Assembly: GCF_029360705.1 (NCBI RefSeq)
Contig: NZ_JARKMX010000014.1
Span: forward strand, 62,001 to 126,000
Source: Paraflavitalea pollutisoli
GTDB taxonomy: Bacteria; Bacteroidota; Bacteroidia; Chitinophagales; Chitinophagaceae
Direction of reading: 5' to 3'
DNA: 64,000 nucleotides
A model generated the notes under the pieces. It was not told the origin of the DNA. It saw nothing but the letters and a program-made list of their open reading frames with translations, and did not search any database. The position numbers and the translations under genes were made by a program. Shown here piece by piece: positions 61,137 to 64,000 of the stretch; position 1 is the stretch's first letter; each line of letters starts with the position of its first letter.

Positions 61137-62975
61137 CTAGTAACCGGGATTCTGCAACAGTTTCCTGTTGAGGTTGATCTGATCGGTGGGTATAGAAGTC
61201 AGATAATTCTTCTTCGTCATCGGTACCGCCGGCGGTAAACCGAGCTTCAAAGCACCGGTAGCCGCGTCCACGCCATAGGGATACGATTCCGGTTTATAGG
61301 CAGGTTTATTGGTATAAGGATTCGTAAACGTGGCAATCTCCGTGGGCTGCCCGTTGTATTGCACGATCATCCCCTTCGGCACCTCGTTCAACTCCTGCTC
61401 CGCAATTCCCCACCGCATCAGGTCCGTAAAGCGGGTATTCTCGCTCAGCAATTCCAGCGTGCGCTCGCGGCGGATCTCGCCCAGCATAGTCAGACTGGCA
61501 TACGGCGCGATCAGCGCATTGGTAAGGGCCGCTGCACCGGCCCGCGTCCTGATCTTATTGATCGACAAATTGAGGTCGGCATCAGAGATGGAACCATTGT
61601 TCAGTTCGCATTTAGCTTCGGCGTAGATAAGGTATACTTCCGCCAGGCGTATCTGCGGATAATCGTACGACTCCTGGTAATCATTACGGGCGATATGTTC
61701 GCTGCTCCATTTACGGCTGCCGTAACCACTGCCACCGGTCGTCAGGTCGGGAAAGCTGAAGTTGATATAAGATGGCCAGTTGAAAACGGTGAGGTAGTTG
61801 GCCAGCGTATAGTTGGCGCCGAAGGCCGCACTGAAACCCCAATACTTCTGCCGGGGTTTGCCGGTGATACAGGTCATACGCGACTCCCGGTTGTCAAACT
61901 CGTCGGTCATCTTCGCATAGCCCTTCGCTAATGGCGATACGGAGAACGGTAAACCATCCCTGCACAGGAACATGTCCATCAGCTTGCGGGATACACCGCC
62001 ACCACCGGTATGCGTAAGGTTGGCATTGCCCTGCAACAAGGTGAAATCATATTTACTGGATAAGATATACTCTTTGTTGGCCGTCTTGGTAACTCCCTTG
62101 GGATTGGATTGTGCATCTTCCAGGATAAACAGGTAACGATAGCTGAGTGAGTCCACGCTACTGAACAACGCGTAGTCGTTGTACGCCATCACCTGCGCAG
62201 CCAGTTCGGCCGCTTCTGTCAGGTATTTCGTCACATTGGTCGCATCATAGCCCTTGCTACCGGCCCCGAACGAAGTACCATCACCATCGGTGTTCTTGCC
62301 CACATATTTTTCATAAGTGCCTTCGTACAACAATACCCGCGCTTTGAAGGCTTTCGCTGCCTGCTGGCTCACCTGTCCTTTATCCGATGCGGCAATATTT
62401 CCTTCCAGTGGCAGACCCGCGATGGCGACATCGAGGTCACTCAATACCTGCTGGGTCACTTCATACCGGCTGTTGCGGGGCGCCTGCAACAATGCACTGT
62501 TCACATCGGCCACTACGGTGTCGATGGGAACCCCACCAAAACGTTTCAACAGGAAGAAATGATGCCAGGCACGGAAGAAATGCGCGGCGGCCACATACTG
62601 CTTAATTCCATTGTAATCGCCTGCGTAGGCACGTCCTTTACCGATCAGGATATTGTTACCGCGGATATAGCTATACGGATTGTTCCAGTAAAGATCGGAA
62701 CCGTTCAGCGTAGCGGGCCAGCCGTACCCGGCATTCAGCAGGTCGCTGCCCCAATCCATCCAGTTATAGATATTGCTGCCACTCACCGGCCTGAAGCCGA
62801 TCATCTTGTTGTAAAAATCATTGGCGGCCGCTTTGAACTGATCGGGATTGTTGAAATAGATCGCCTCCGTAGCTGCATCCAGCGGATCGAGGTCGAGGAA
62901 GGTTTTCTCACAGGCGGTGAGGCACAGCATACTGCCGATACCCAATGCACCCAATAGTTTTTTCACCTTTTGCAT
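61137..62975 (-). CDS. SusD/RagB-family outer-membrane lipoprotein 3
   Basis: A 612-residue lipoprotein. The lipobox ends at Cys22 (LCLTAC), followed by EKTFLDLDPLDAATEAIYF. SusD features follow: AAHFFRAWHHFFLLKRFGGVP, LAEVYLIYAEAKCELNNG, EIRRERTLELLSENTRFTDLMRW, and the C-terminal NPGY. It binds the polysaccharide at the cell surface for the truncated SusC next to it (21 bases apart). The enzymes of the locus follow on the same strand. Confidence 0.95.
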   Translation of the reverse strand: MQKVKKLLGALGIGSMLCLTACEKTFLDLDPLDAATEAIYFNNPDQFKAAANDFYNKMIGFRPVSGSNIYNWMDWGSDLLNAGYGWPATLNGSDLYWNNPYSYIRGNNILIGKGRAYAGDYNGIKQYVAAAHFFRAWHHFFLLKRFGGVPIDTVVADVNSALLQAPRNSRYEVTQQVLSDLDVAIAGLPLEGNIAASDKGQVSQQAAKAFKARVLLYEGTYEKYVGKNTDGDGTSFGAGSKGYDATNVTKYLTEAAELAAQVMAYNDYALFSSVDSLSYRYLFILEDAQSNPKGVTKTANKEYILSSKYDFTLLQGNANLTHTGGGGVSRKLMDMFLCRDGLPFSVSPLAKGYAKMTDEFDNRESRMTCITGKPRQKYWGFSAAFGANYTLANYLTVFNWPSYINFSFPDLTTGGSGYGSRKWSSEHIARNDYQESYDYPQIRLAEVYLIYAEAKCELNNGSISDADLNLSINKIRTRAGAAALTNALIAPYASLTMLGEIRRERTLELLSENTRFTDLMRWGIAEQELNEVPKGMIVQYNGQPTEIATFTNPYTNKPAYKPESYPYGVDAATGALKLGLPPAVPMTKKNYLTSIPTDQINLNRKLLQNPGY

Positions 62976-62996
62976 ATGGTAATACAGGTTGAAGAA

Positions 62997-64000
62997 TTAG
63001 AAAGTAAGGTTTAGACCAAAAGACCAGGTTCTGAAGAACGGATAACTACTATCCGAGCTCTCCCCTCTTTCCGGATCAAATCCATCGCGTACAGACGTGA
63101 TCTCGAAGAGATCATTGCCGGAGAAGAAGAAGCGGATATGCTGCGCACTGATCTTGCTGGCCATACCGGCAGGCAATGAATAACCGATCACGAGCGCCTT
63201 GAGCCTGGCATAACGCAGGTTCTGCACATTCACATCGTTGAACTGCCAGTTCCAGTTGTTGATATTACTGTCAAACGAAAGGCGGGGATACTGCGCATCA
63301 GGATTGGTCGGCGTCCAGGTTTTACCAACATACGTCGTATTCACGTTGAGGTAATTGCGGAAGAAAGGAGCGCGACCGTTACCACCACGCAGGATATTCC
63401 ATTTCAATACGCCCTGTATGAAAGCGCTGAAGTCGAAACCCTTCCATTGTGCACCCAGGTTCACCCCAAAATTGTAGTGCGGATCGGCATCGCCGTAGAA
63501 GTACAGGTCACCGCTACCCTTCAGCCCGGTGCCGGTGGGCGTGATCAATCCATCGCCATCCAGGTCAACCAGTTTCAGGTCACCGGGACGCAGGGTATTG
63601 GAACCACCGGCAGCTGAACCATTATAGGTCGCCACCCTGCCGGAAGCACCATATTTCTTGAAGTAATCATTGGCTTCTTCCTGCGTTTTGAAATACCCTT
63701 CGCTTTGGTATACATAAATGCTGTTGAGCGGGTATCCTTCACGTGGATTGGTCCACTTGCCTTCGCCCCAGGTATTCGCTCCTGCATAAGAGATGATCGT
63801 GTTCTTTGCATTGGCTATATTGAACCCGACATTATACTGCACGTTGCCCACTTTATCCTTCCAGTTCAGCGTCAGCTCCCAGCCACGGGTACGCAGGGTA
63901 CCGCTGTTGGTGGTAGGCGCCGCACCACCCAATACGCTGGGGTACACCAGCCGCACAAGCATGCCGACGTTCTTTTTCTCAAACAACTCTACGGTACCGG
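62997..64000 (-). CDS. SusC/RagA-family TonB-linked transporter 3, C-terminal part (truncated by window edge)
   Basis: The last 334 or so residues of a SusC barrel; the frame is open to position 64000, so the gene continues outside. Recognisable SusC C-terminal strands are GWELTLNWKDKVGNVQYN, LKLVDLDGDGLI, DPHYNFGVNLGAQWKGFD, LRYARLKALVIGYSLP, and the final TWSFGLNLTF. It is the importer of the right-hand polysaccharide locus and the first visible gene of that transcript. Any regulator would be further right. Confidence 0.93.
   Translation of the reverse strand, partial: GTVELFEKKNVGMLVRLVYPSVLGGAAPTTNSGTLRTRGWELTLNWKDKVGNVQYNVGFNIANAKNTIISYAGANTWGEGKWTNPREGYPLNSIYVYQSEGYFKTQEEANDYFKKYGASGRVATYNGSAAGGSNTLRPGDLKLVDLDGDGLITPTGTGLKGSGDLYFYGDADPHYNFGVNLGAQWKGFDFSAFIQGVLKWNILRGGNGRAPFFRNYLNVNTTYVGKTWTPTNPDAQYPRLSFDSNINNWNWQFNDVNVQNLRYARLKALVIGYSLPAGMASKISAQHIRFFFSGNDLFEITSVRDGFDPERGESSDSSYPFFRTWSFGLNLTF

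Overview
The window looks like a Bacteroidota chromosome, most likely from the Chitinophagaceae (inference). The supporting signs are three SusC/SusD pairs, Por-type (type IX) secretion tails, an ECF sigma factor paired with a FecR-like protein, TAnnTTTG promoter elements, and few Shine-Dalgarno sequences. GC is moderate, about half. Genes are dense; the only gene-free stretch over 300 bases is 13391-13699. No rRNA, tRNA, CRISPR array, transposase or integrase was recognised.

Left part (1-13390): a FecR/ECF-sigma pair at the edge, probably controlling a system beyond position 1; a secreted thioredoxin-like protein; uracil-DNA glycosylase with a phospholipid acyltransferase; then an envelope-building block. 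In that block lptD is divergent from two tandem cell-wall amidases, an MCE/MlaD-like lipid transporter subunit and an OstA/LptA-like protein.

Middle (13391-26060): two copies of one module, each a DeoR-type regulator followed by susC and susD. The regulators are close paralogues with a conserved promoter block. The second module ends with a DUF4397 lipoprotein. Neither module contains a glycoside hydrolase.

26141-40100: housekeeping and unknown genes (SpmA-SpmB fusion, lipoprotein, a small secreted repeat protein, GNAT, DUF2461). These are followed by a tightly overlapping operon matching the Salmonella STM4011-STM4015 cassette: LRR protein, ATP-grasp, HAD phosphatase, alkaline-phosphatase-superfamily hydrolase, HemW-like radical SAM, and a second radical SAM with extra C-terminal cysteines. 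To my knowledge it has no known function, and it is the best candidate here for an undescribed pathway. An FMN reductase, an M20 peptidase and a beta-lactamase-fold hydrolase follow.

Right part (40215-64000): a carbohydrate region. An AraC regulator and two glycosidases come first, then an HxlR/SDR pair, a pectinesterase and an alcohol dehydrogenase. The main minus-strand polysaccharide utilisation locus runs from a truncated susC at the right edge through susD, GH28-like, GH43, GH97, a 2113-residue multidomain alginate-lyase-fold protein and a ricin-domain paralogue. CE8, GH28 and GH43 together suggest pectin as substrate (inference). The last two proteins carry type IX secretion tails and are probably secreted or surface-attached.
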